Shown: in pieces, positions 25,103 to 32,281 of the stretch
Numbering within the stretch: position 1 is the stretch's first letter
Layout: each line of letters begins with the position of its first letter
DNA from: Coliplasma sp045538555
GTDB taxonomy: Bacteria; Bacillota; Clostridia; Oscillospirales; CAG-382
Length of the DNA: 64,000 nucleotides
Direction: 5' to 3'
NCBI GenBank assembly: GCA_045538555.1
Contig: JAZSRP010000004.1
Location: 1-64,000, forward strand
Position numbers and translations under genes: made by a program
The notes under the pieces: model-generated
What the model was told of the DNA's origin: nothing
What the model saw: only the letters and a program-made list of their open reading frames with translations
Database searches by the model: none

Positions 25103-26353
25103 TCAGTGTCTCCAAGCGCCCAGATATGCTTTTTGAGTTTCGGTGAGGGTATCGATCTCCACGCCCCAGAACCTGAGCTTTCTCATAGCGACGTCAACGT
25201 CCACCTCTCTGGGAACTTTTTGAAGCTTTTCTGTGATATTACCTTTGTTTTTTACAAGAAACAGTGCTGACAGCGCCTGGATGGCAAAGGACATATCCAT
25301 GATCTCAGCGGGGTGTCCGTCGCCTGCACAGATATTGACCAATCTGCCCTCTGCAATGACGTAAACGGTGTTTCCGTTGGGGAGACGGTAGCCGATAATA
25401 TTATTTCGTGCCTCAAATGTATCCACGGCATACTCGCGGAGCGCTTTCATATCCACCTCCACGTCAAAATGTCCTGCGTTGGTGAGGATAGCGCCATCCT
25501 TGAGGAGGGGAAAATGCTCTGTGGTGATAATTTCGCAGTCACCGGTAACGGTGCAGAAGAAATCACCCTGCTTGCACGCTTCTTTCATGGGCATAACGTC
25601 AAAACCGTCCATGACCGCTTCCATTGCACGGATGGGATCTACCTCGGTGACAATAACGGAAGCGCCCAGCCCCTTTGCTCTCATTGCAACGCCTTTTCCG
25701 CACCAGCCGTATCCTGCAACAACCACCTTTTTGCCCGCAACGATCAGGTTTGTGGTGCGGTTTATGCCGTCCCAGACAGACTGACCCGTGCCGTAACGGT
25801 TGTCAAAAAGATGCTTGCAGTCGGCATCGTTTACCAACACCATGGGAAATTCCAAAACTCCCTCGCGTGCCATGGAATGGAGACGAATGATGCCGGTGGT
25901 GGTCTCCTCACAGCCGCCGATAACGTTGGGGAGGAGCTCACGGTATTTTGTGTGGATAAGGTTTACCAGATCACCGCCGTCATCAATGATGATGTTGGGT
26001 CTTCCCTCGGAGATGACCATGGAGATATGACGCTCGTATTCCTCATCGGAGCAACCGTGAAAAGCATACACGTTGAGCCCGCCGTGAACCAGCGCCGCAG
26101 CCACGTCATCCTGCGTTGAGAGGGGGTTGCTTCCGGTGATGTACATCTCTGCGCCGCCGGATGCCAATACACGGCAGAGGTAAGCGGTTTTTGCCTCAAG
26201 GTGCACTGACAGGGCAACTCTCAGGCCGGAAAATGGCTTTGTTTCCAAAAATTCCTGTTCTATATTGCGGAGAAGATCCATGTTGGATTTTACCCACTGG
26301 ATTTTTGTTTCGCCGCTTTCCCAAAGTGAAATATCTCTGATCTCGTAGCTCAT
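25103..26353 (-). CDS. ahcY: S-adenosylhomocysteine hydrolase family; possible S-inosylhomocysteine hydrolase
   Basis: An NAD-dependent hydrolase that releases homocysteine from its nucleoside thioether. The 416-aa protein has VNDADCKHLFDNRYG, the NAD loop VVAGYGWCGKGVAMRAKG and GHFDVEVD. It is the shorter archaeal/Thermotoga type and ends in GAWRH, lacking the vertebrate KPDHYRY tail. The base-binding segment is H51-LEAKTA; by alignment to human HMTVETA, Thr57 becomes Glu and Glu59 becomes Lys55. Human Glu59 contacts the adenine N6, so Lys could favour the 6-oxo group of an inosyl substrate. It starts 2 bp after mtaD; its ribosome site is inside the mtaD end. Confidence 0.9.
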   Translation of the reverse strand: MSYEIRDISLWESGETKIQWVKSNMDLLRNIEQEFLETKPFSGLRVALSVHLEAKTAYLCRVLASGGAEMYITGSNPLSTQDDVAAALVHGGLNVYAFHGCSDEEYERHISMVISEGRPNIIIDDGGDLVNLIHTKYRELLPNVIGGCEETTTGIIRLHSMAREGVLEFPMVLVNDADCKHLFDNRYGTGQSVWDGINRTTNLIVAGKKVVVAGYGWCGKGVAMRAKGLGASVIVTEVDPIRAMEAVMDGFDVMPMKEACKQGDFFCTVTGDCEIITTEHFPLLKDGAILTNAGHFDVEVDMKALREYAVDTFEARNNIIGYRLPNGNTVYVIAEGRLVNICAGDGHPAEIMDMSFAIQALSALFLVKNKGNITEKLQKVPREVDVDVAMRKLRFWGVEIDTLTETQKAYLGAWRH

Positions 26354-26355
26354 AT

Positions 26356-27612
26356 TCAGATGACCTCCGCAATTTTGTTGATGTTGTAAAGAAGTTCTTC
26401 CTCGTCGATGGTGAGGAGCTGCCTGTTTTTCATGACCACCCTGCCGTCAAGGATAACAGTATCGGTCTCGGAACCGTCGCAGCAGTAGCAAACGGCGGCG
26501 TGGTAGTTGCGCAGGGGAGTCATCTGGCAGACGTTTGTGTCCAGCAGGGCAATGTCTGCTTTCCAGCCCTCCTCAATTCTGCCCAGATTTTCGATTCCCA
26601 GCGCTTTTGCTCCGTTGACCGTGGCAAATTCCAGCGCTTTTTTTGCAGGGATGGCGGTGGAATCGTAGTTTGTTCCCTTGTGGAGAAGGGTCATATAATT
26701 CAGCTCGGCAAACATGTTGAGAGAGTTGTTGGAGGCAGCGGAATCGGTGCCGATACACACGTTGACTCCTGCCTGATCAAGCTGAAAGATAGGTGCGATA
26801 CCGTTGCCAAGCTTTAGGTTGCTCTTTGGGTTTGATGCAACGCTGACGCCGTATTTTGCCAGGATGGAGATATCGTTTTCGGTAAGTTGAACGCAGTGCG
26901 CAGCCAGTGTTTTGTTTTCAAAAAGTCCCAGAGACGCCACGTACTCGGTAGGTGTGCAGCCGTGATCTCTCATGCAATCGGAAAACTCCGCCTTGCTTTC
27001 GGACAGGTGAATGTTGAGAGCCAGACCCAGCCGCTGCGCCTCGGCAGAAACCTTGAGCAAAAATTCTCTGTCGCAGGTATATATGGCGTGGGGAGCCAGC
27101 ATAAATCCGATGTTTTTGTACTGCTTGTACTTCTCGATCTCGGCAAACTGCTCGTCGAGACGGCGCTGACCGCCATCGCTGCCGGTGAGACCGCGGCTGA
27201 CAACGGCACGCATTCCGCAGTCAACGGCGGCTTTTGCGGAGGCGCCGGGGAAAAGGTGCATGTCGCAAAAGGTTCCGCACCCTCTGCGAATCATCTCTGC
27301 GCAGGAGAGGAGAGAACCCCAGTATGCCTGCTCGTGGTTCATTTTTTCTTCTCTGGGCATCACGCCCTCAAAGAGCCATTGCATAAAGGGAAGATCGTCT
27401 GCGGCGTTTCGCAAAACGGACATGTATGCGTGGGTGTGAGCGTTGACAAAAGCGGGAATGGCAAGCCGTCCCTGCCCGTCTATGGTGTCATCGGGAACAA
27501 AATCCGCAGGAGGGTTTCCGATAGAGAGGATGATGCCGTCCTGTATGGAAATATCGGTGGTGAACATAGCGTCGTCCTTGGGTAGAATGACGTTTTTGAT
27601 CAAAAGATTCAT
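26356..27612 (-). CDS. mtaD: 5-methylthioadenosine / S-adenosylhomocysteine deaminase
   Basis: A metal-dependent amidohydrolase that would deaminate SAH to S-inosylhomocysteine, and MTA or adenosine to their inosyl forms. The start is ATG 27612 with GGAGG; the longer frame runs through the promoter. The 418-aa protein has metal ligands in FVNAHTHAYMSVLRN, LAPHAIYTC, LNIHLSESKAEF and GTDSAASNNSLNMF, the typical MtaD/ATZ-TRZ order. It is the first gene of mtaD-ahcY-deoD. Placement upstream of ahcY supports SAH as a real substrate. Family assignment is firm; substrate choice is inferred from family and operon. Confidence 0.88.
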   Translation of the reverse strand: MNLLIKNVILPKDDAMFTTDISIQDGIILSIGNPPADFVPDDTIDGQGRLAIPAFVNAHTHAYMSVLRNAADDLPFMQWLFEGVMPREEKMNHEQAYWGSLLSCAEMIRRGCGTFCDMHLFPGASAKAAVDCGMRAVVSRGLTGSDGGQRRLDEQFAEIEKYKQYKNIGFMLAPHAIYTCDREFLLKVSAEAQRLGLALNIHLSESKAEFSDCMRDHGCTPTEYVASLGLFENKTLAAHCVQLTENDISILAKYGVSVASNPKSNLKLGNGIAPIFQLDQAGVNVCIGTDSAASNNSLNMFAELNYMTLLHKGTNYDSTAIPAKKALEFATVNGAKALGIENLGRIEEGWKADIALLDTNVCQMTPLRNYHAAVCYCCDGSETDTVILDGRVVMKNRQLLTIDEEELLYNINKIAEVI

Positions 27613-27666
27613 AAAAATACCTCCGAAAAAGCTCTGTTTCAAAAGCCAAACAGGCAATACACAGTC

Positions 27667-27694
27667 ATTATACAATGAACTTTTGACAAAATCA
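27667..27694 (-). promoter_or_regulatory. Promoter of the mtaD-ahcY-deoD operon
   Basis: TTGATT (27689-27694), a 16-bp spacer and a perfect TATAAT (27667-27672) on the minus strand. No SAM/SAH riboswitch was recognised in the leader of about 50 nt. Confidence 0.55.
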
Positions 27695-27713
27695 ATAAAA
27701 ATCCGAAAAACAG

Positions 27714-27742
27714 TTGCCAGACTCAAAAATGTGTGATACAAT
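27714..27742 (+). promoter_or_regulatory. Promoter of nfnAB
   Basis: TTGCCA (27714-27719), a 17-bp spacer and TACAAT (27737-27742), 42 bp before the nfnA start. Confidence 0.55.
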
Positions 27743-27784
27743 GTATGTGACAAAAATTTGCTTTTGACAAGCAGGAGTTATATT

Positions 27785-28627
27785 ATGTTCAGAATTTTGA
27801 CAAAGGAGTCCCTCAATCCCACCGTTTCACGCATGGTGATCGAGGCACCCGCAGTTGCAAAAAAGGCCAATCCCGGCCAGTTTATTATCCTCCGTGTAGA
27901 TGATGAGGGAGAGAGGATCCCTCTTACCATTGCTGATTTTGATCCCCGGGCAGGTACCGTCACCATCATTTATCAGATAGTCGGTGCCACCACCCGTCTG
28001 CTGGATTCCAAAAATGCAGGTGACTGCATTGCGGATTTTGTAGGACCGCTGGGCAGACCCACTGAGACCGAGGGTCTCAAAAAGGTTGCCGTCATTGGCG
28101 GCGGCGTGGGCTGCGCCATTGCACTTCCCGTTGCAAAAAAACTTCATGAGCAGGGCTGTGAGGTTCACTCTGTTGTAGGATTCCGCAACCTTGATCTGGT
28201 TATTCTCGAAAAGGAATTTCGTGCCTGCAGCAACAAGTATCTGCTGATGACCGATGACGGAAGCGCAGGCGAAAAGGGACTTGTTACCGACGCACTCCGC
28301 AAGCTCATAGAGAGCGGCGAGCAGTACGACGAGGTCATTGCCATCGGTCCGCTGATAATGATGAAATTTGTATGCAAACTCACAAAAGAGTTTGGCATCC
28401 GCACCGTGGTGAGCATGAACCCTATCATGATCGACGGCACGGGAATGTGCGGCGGCTGCCGCCTCACCGTTGGCGGCGAGACAAAGTTTGCCTGTGTTGA
28501 CGGGCCTGAGTTTGACGGCCATCTGGTGGATTTTGACGAGGCCATGGACAGGGGATCCATGTACCGTGATTTTGAGCGTCACAAATATGAGGAGACTTGC
28601 AATCTTCTCAACAAAAAGGTTGACTGA
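27785..28627 (+). CDS. nfnA: NADH-dependent ferredoxin:NADP+ oxidoreductase, small subunit
   Basis: The small flavoprotein of the electron-bifurcating NfnAB transhydrogenase. The 280-aa protein (ATG 27785, GGAG site) has the FAD fold RIPLTIADFDPRAGT, the nucleotide-binding loop VAVIGGGVGCAIALP, and a C-terminal [2Fe-2S] segment with Cys in GTGMCGGCRLTV and KFACVDGPEFDGH. The same family is also annotated as SudB or DHODH electron-transfer-like. The immediately downstream NfnB partner makes the Nfn assignment much more likely. Nfn couples NADH, NADPH and ferredoxin pools in anaerobes. Confidence 0.88.
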   Translation: MFRILTKESLNPTVSRMVIEAPAVAKKANPGQFIILRVDDEGERIPLTIADFDPRAGTVTIIYQIVGATTRLLDSKNAGDCIADFVGPLGRPTETEGLKKVAVIGGGVGCAIALPVAKKLHEQGCEVHSVVGFRNLDLVILEKEFRACSNKYLLMTDDGSAGEKGLVTDALRKLIESGEQYDEVIAIGPLIMMKFVCKLTKEFGIRTVVSMNPIMIDGTGMCGGCRLTVGGETKFACVDGPEFDGHLVDFDEAMDRGSMYRDFERHKYEETCNLLNKKVD

Positions 28628-28642
28628 GAGGAGGTACGGAAA

Positions 28643-30028
28643 ATGCCAAATATGTCATTGAAAAAGAACCCCATGCCCCATCAGGAACCCAAGGTGAGGG
28701 CCGGAAATTTTTCTGAGGTTGCCCTCGGTTACACAGCCGAGCAGGCGATGGACGAGGCGCAGCGTTGTCTCAACTGCAAAAACAAGCCCTGTGTTTCGGG
28801 CTGTCCCGTAAATATTTCTATTCCTGATTTTATCGCTCTTGTTGCAAAGGGGGATTTTGAGGGTGCATACGAGGTGATCACCCGTTCCAGCTCTCTGCCC
28901 GCAGTGTGCGGCAGAGTCTGCCCTCAGGAATCTCAGTGCGAGAGCAAATGCGTAAGAGGCATCAAGGGTGAGCCCGTTGCAATCGGCAGACTGGAAAGAT
29001 TTGTTGCCGATTGGCACAACGAGAACTGCAAGTCCATGCCGGATTCTCCTGCAAAAAACGGTCACAGAGTTGCCGTTGTGGGCTCCGGTCCGTCCGGTCT
29101 GACCTGTGCGGGCGACCTGGCAAAAAAAGGATATGACGTCACTGTATTTGAAGCGCTTCACGTGGCAGGCGGCGTGCTGGTGTACGGAATCCCCGAGTTC
29201 CGTTTGCCAAAAGCCATTGTTGCCCGCGAGATAGAGACTCTAAAAGCCCTTGGCGTGGAGATTCGCACCGACTGCGTCATCGGGCGTACCGAGTCGGTGG
29301 ACGAGCTGTTTGACGAGGGGTTTGAGGCGGTATTTATCGGCTCCGGAGCAGGACTTCCCAGATTTATGGGAATTGAAGGCGAAAACCTCAAGGGAGTTTA
29401 TTCCGCCAACGAATTTTTGACAAGAATCAACCTGATGAAGGCGTACCGCGAGGAAAGCACCACCCCCGTTTACCATGCAAAAAAGGTGGCTGTCTGCGGC
29501 GGCGGAAACGTGGCAATGGACGCGGCCAGAAGTGCGCTTCGTCTGGGTGCAGAGGAGGTATACATCGTGTACCGCCGCGGTGAGAGTGAGCTTCCCGCAA
29601 GAGCTGAGGAGGTAGAGCATGCAAAAGAAGAAGGGATCATCTTCAAACTTCTCACCAACCCCACACGCATCCTCAAGGGCGAAAACGGGTTTGTCTGCGG
29701 AATGGAGTGCGTGGAGATGACTCTCGGAGAGCCTGATGCATCGGGCAGAAGAAGACCTGTGGTAAAAGAGGGCAGTGAGTTTGTGCTTGACGTAGATTGC
29801 GTCATCATGGCCATCGGCACGTCTCCCAACCCGCTGATAAAATCCACCACCGACGGACTGGAGACCCAAAAATGGGGAGGAATCATCGTCAACGAGGACG
29901 GACTTACCTCCAGAAAGAGCGTGTATGCGGGCGGTGACGCCGTCACGGGTGCCGCAACCGTCATTCTTGCAATGGGAGCCGGAAAAACCGCTGCCGCTGC
30001 CATTGACAAAGAGCTCTTGGCAAAATAA
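28643..30028 (+). CDS. nfnB: NADH-dependent ferredoxin:NADP+ oxidoreductase, large subunit
   Basis: The large, bifurcating-FAD subunit of NfnAB, homologous to the small subunit of glutamate synthase (GltD). N-terminal Cys clusters CLNCKNKPCVSGCP and CGRVCPQESQCESKC bind two [4Fe-4S] centres. FAD and NADPH folds follow at VAVVGSGPSGLTCAGDLA and VAVCGGGNVAMDAARSALR, and the end keeps YAGGDAVTGAATVILAMGAG. Length (461 aa) fits. GAGGAGG precedes the ATG, 15 bp after nfnA. No glutamate synthase large subunit is present, which argues against GltD. Confidence 0.88.
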   Translation: MPNMSLKKNPMPHQEPKVRAGNFSEVALGYTAEQAMDEAQRCLNCKNKPCVSGCPVNISIPDFIALVAKGDFEGAYEVITRSSSLPAVCGRVCPQESQCESKCVRGIKGEPVAIGRLERFVADWHNENCKSMPDSPAKNGHRVAVVGSGPSGLTCAGDLAKKGYDVTVFEALHVAGGVLVYGIPEFRLPKAIVAREIETLKALGVEIRTDCVIGRTESVDELFDEGFEAVFIGSGAGLPRFMGIEGENLKGVYSANEFLTRINLMKAYREESTTPVYHAKKVAVCGGGNVAMDAARSALRLGAEEVYIVYRRGESELPARAEEVEHAKEEGIIFKLLTNPTRILKGENGFVCGMECVEMTLGEPDASGRRRPVVKEGSEFVLDVDCVIMAIGTSPNPLIKSTTDGLETQKWGGIIVNEDGLTSRKSVYAGGDAVTGAATVILAMGAGKTAAAAIDKELLAK

Positions 30029-30044
30029 AGAAGAACAAAAAACA

Positions 30045-30072
30045 AAAAGGCGTTTCGAGCGAAACGCCTTTT
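30045..30072. terminator. Bidirectional terminator between nfnB and trpB2
   Basis: A perfect 12-bp stem AAAAGGCGTTTC / GAAACGCCTTTT with a 4-nt GAGC loop between convergent genes. Confidence 0.9.
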
Positions 30073-30084
30073 CTATTGCATTTT

Positions 30085-31455
30085 TCAGTCGACTTTGGGA
30101 AGGTTTTTAAAACTGTTTTGCAGCTCCTCGTCAGTGGGAACGTAGTCGGTCATGCGGTTCTCTCTGAAAGCGGAGTAGGCAGACATGTCAAAATAGCCCG
30201 TGCCTGTCAGACCAAAGAGAATAGTCTTTTGCTCGCCGGTTTCACGGCATTTTACTGCCTCGTCGATGGCCACGCGAATGGCGTGAGAGCTTTCGGGAGC
30301 GGGAAGAATGCCTTCGATACGGGCAAACTGAACGGCCGCTTCAAACACCTTTGTCTGCTCCACGGATCTTGCTTCGTCAATAAAACCGTCGTGATAGAGC
30401 TGTGACAAAATGGGGCTCATGCCATGATACCGCAGACCGCCGGAGTGGTTTGCAGAGGGCATAAAAGTGCTGCCCAACGTGTACATTTTTGCCAAAGGCG
30501 TGACGTGTCCGGTATCGCAGTAATCATATGCAAACGTGCCTCTTGTGAGTGAGGGACAGGATGCAGGTTCTACTGCGATGAAGTAAGGATTTTTTGTACC
30601 CTTGATCTTGTCCTCCATAAAAGGAGCCATGAGTCCGCCCAGGTTTGAGCCGCCGCCGGCGCAGCCGATGACAAGGTCGGGGTATACGTCGTATTTTTCC
30701 ATTGCGGTTTTTGCTTCAAGACCGATGATGGTCTGGTGAAGCATGACCATATTGAGCACAGAACCCAGTACGTAGCGGGTGTTGGGCGTATTGAGCGCTG
30801 TTTCCACTGCCTCGCTGATGGCACAGCCCAAGGAACCCTTTGTGTCGGGAAAATCTCTGAGCATCTGACGGCCCACGTTTGTGGTGTCCGAGGGGGAGGC
30901 AATAACATTTGCGCCGTAGGTCTGCATCACAGCTTTTCTGTGGGGTTTTTGCTCGCAGGAGCATTTTACCATATAGACTGTGAGATCCAGACCCAGATAT
31001 GCACAAGCCATGGACAAAGCGGTGCCCCATTGACCTGCACCCGTTTCGGTGGTGAGTGAGGTGAGACCCTGTTTTTTTGCGTAATACGCCTGAGCGATTG
31101 CCGAGTTGAGCTTGTGGCTGCCGGAGGTGTTGTTCCCTTCAAATTTGTAGTAGATGTGAGCGGGGGTGTCCAGAGCTTTTTCCAGACAGTATGCTCTCAC
31201 CAGAGGACCGGGACGGTACATACGGTAAAAATCCACAACCTCGCCGGGTATGTCAATAAACCGATCCGTGTTGTTCAGCTCCTGACGTGCCAGCTCCTCG
31301 CAGAACACGGAGGTAAGGTCGGACAGCTTGGTGGGCTGCAGCGTATCGGGATTGAGAAGCGGAGCGCAGTCCTGCTTCATATCAGCACGCACGTTGTACC
31401 ACTGCTTGGGCATCTCCTGTTCTGAAAGATAAATTTTGTAGGGGATACGGGACAT
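30085..31455 (-). CDS. trpB2: Tryptophan synthase beta chain-like, TrpB2 type
   Basis: A PLP enzyme joining indole and serine to tryptophan. The start is ATG 31455 with AAAGGAG. The 456-aa protein is the longer TrpB2 form: it opens with the TrpB2-type IPYKIYLSEQEMPKQWYNV, has RPGPLVRA, the PLP lysine in NNTSGSHKLNSA, TETGAGQWG and GCAGGGSNLGG. TrpB2 proteins usually work without TrpA and so salvage free indole. No other trp gene is near, which fits stand-alone indole salvage. It has its own promoter and terminator. Confidence 0.9.
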   Translation of the reverse strand: MSRIPYKIYLSEQEMPKQWYNVRADMKQDCAPLLNPDTLQPTKLSDLTSVFCEELARQELNNTDRFIDIPGEVVDFYRMYRPGPLVRAYCLEKALDTPAHIYYKFEGNNTSGSHKLNSAIAQAYYAKKQGLTSLTTETGAGQWGTALSMACAYLGLDLTVYMVKCSCEQKPHRKAVMQTYGANVIASPSDTTNVGRQMLRDFPDTKGSLGCAISEAVETALNTPNTRYVLGSVLNMVMLHQTIIGLEAKTAMEKYDVYPDLVIGCAGGGSNLGGLMAPFMEDKIKGTKNPYFIAVEPASCPSLTRGTFAYDYCDTGHVTPLAKMYTLGSTFMPSANHSGGLRYHGMSPILSQLYHDGFIDEARSVEQTKVFEAAVQFARIEGILPAPESSHAIRVAIDEAVKCRETGEQKTILFGLTGTGYFDMSAYSAFRENRMTDYVPTDEELQNSFKNLPKVD

Positions 31456-31489
31456 CGTTCTGTCTCCTTTCTTAAAAAATATTGCTACA

Positions 31490-31519
31490 ATGATATACCA
31501 AAACACTTTTTATGTCAAG
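31490..31519 (-). promoter_or_regulatory. Promoter of trpB2
   Basis: TTGACA (31514-31519), an 18-bp spacer and TATCAT (31490-31495) on the minus strand. No T-box or trp leader was seen. Confidence 0.5.
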
Positions 31520-31742
31520 GAAAAATAAAAAATATTCCCTGTTTTTGCCCCAAAGTTTTTCAAAAAGAAGGTTGTTTCTTATTTTTTTGACAAGAAAAGC
31601 TTTTTTGGGTTTAAAAACAGGGAGGTAATTGGAGGAAAAACGTCAAAACTGCTTTACAAACCGCAAAAAATATGTTAATCTCAGTAGGATAAAAGATATA
31701 TCACAGAGATATATTCTGTTTTTTTACAAAAAATAAAAAAAC
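31520..31742. other. A/T-rich intergenic region upstream of nrdR
   Basis: The gap between trpB2 and nrdR is 333 bp. It holds TTGACA at 31587-31592 without a convincing -10 box, TTTACA at 31653-31658 followed by TTAATC, a pair of GGAGG sequences near 31621 and 31631, and a direct repeat AGATATAT at 31694-31701 and 31707-31714. No good match to the NrdR box was found. No RNA gene or confident ORF was recognised. Confidence 0.5.
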
Positions 31743-31773
31743 TCCCGCGAGAAACGGCTTGCAGGGATTTTTT
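31743..31773 (+). terminator. Terminator-like hairpin in the nrdR leader
   Basis: TCCCGCGAG (31743-31751) pairs with CTTGCAGGGA (31758-31767, one bulged A) and is followed at once by six T. The ribosome site AAGGAG of nrdR starts one base later. It may be an attenuator for nrdR or the end of an upstream transcript. Confidence 0.5.
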
Positions 31774-31788
31774 GAAGGAGAATTTTTT

Positions 31789-32244
31789 ATGAAATGTCCG
31801 TCCTGCGGCAACCCCGAAAGCAAGGTTATTGACTCCCGTCCCTCTTCAGACGGAAGCTCCATCCGCAGAAGAAGAGAGTGCCTGGAATGCAAAAAGCGCT
31901 TTACAACCTACGAGAATATTGAGACGCTGCCTCTCATTGTGATAAAAAAGGATCACACCCGTGAGACTTTTGACAGGAACAAGATCCTCAACAGCATCAT
32001 CCGCGCCTGCGACAAGCGTCAGGTTACCCTTTCTCAGATGAACAATGCGGTGGATGAGATCGAGGGCGCGCTCCAAAACTCTCTGCAAAACGAGATCACC
32101 TCACACCAGATCGGTGAGCTTGTGATGGAAAAACTCAAGGGACTGGATGAGGTTGCCTATATCCGTTTTGCATCGGTATACCGTCAGTTCAAGGACATCG
32201 GAGCGTTTATGGACGAACTGAAAAAAATGCTTGCGGAAAAATAA
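31789..32244 (+). CDS. nrdR: Transcriptional repressor NrdR
   Basis: The nucleotide-sensing repressor of ribonucleotide reductase genes. The 151-aa protein starts at ATG 31789 (MKCPSCGN) behind GAAGGAG. It has a zinc ribbon with CPSCG and CLECKKRF, followed by the ATP-cone VIKKDHTRETFDRNKI through YIRFASVYRQFKD. Full family length. No nrd reductase gene is in the window. A terminator-like hairpin lies just before its ribosome site. Confidence 0.96.
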   Translation: MKCPSCGNPESKVIDSRPSSDGSSIRRRRECLECKKRFTTYENIETLPLIVIKKDHTRETFDRNKILNSIIRACDKRQVTLSQMNNAVDEIEGALQNSLQNEITSHQIGELVMEKLKGLDEVAYIRFASVYRQFKDIGAFMDELKKMLAEK

Positions 32245-32281
32245 CGCCGGCAAATTGATTTTTTGATTTGGAGGAATCGTT

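Noticed and set aside
28643..30028. Glutamate synthase small subunit GltD
   Set aside because: No large GltB subunit is present, and the adjacent nfnA partner supports NfnB.
31629..31739. Small ORF of about 36 codons starting TTG upstream of nrdR, ending before the leader hairpin
   Set aside because: The TTG is only three bases from GGAGG and the peptide matches nothing, so it cannot be supported, though the hairpin after it is suggestive.
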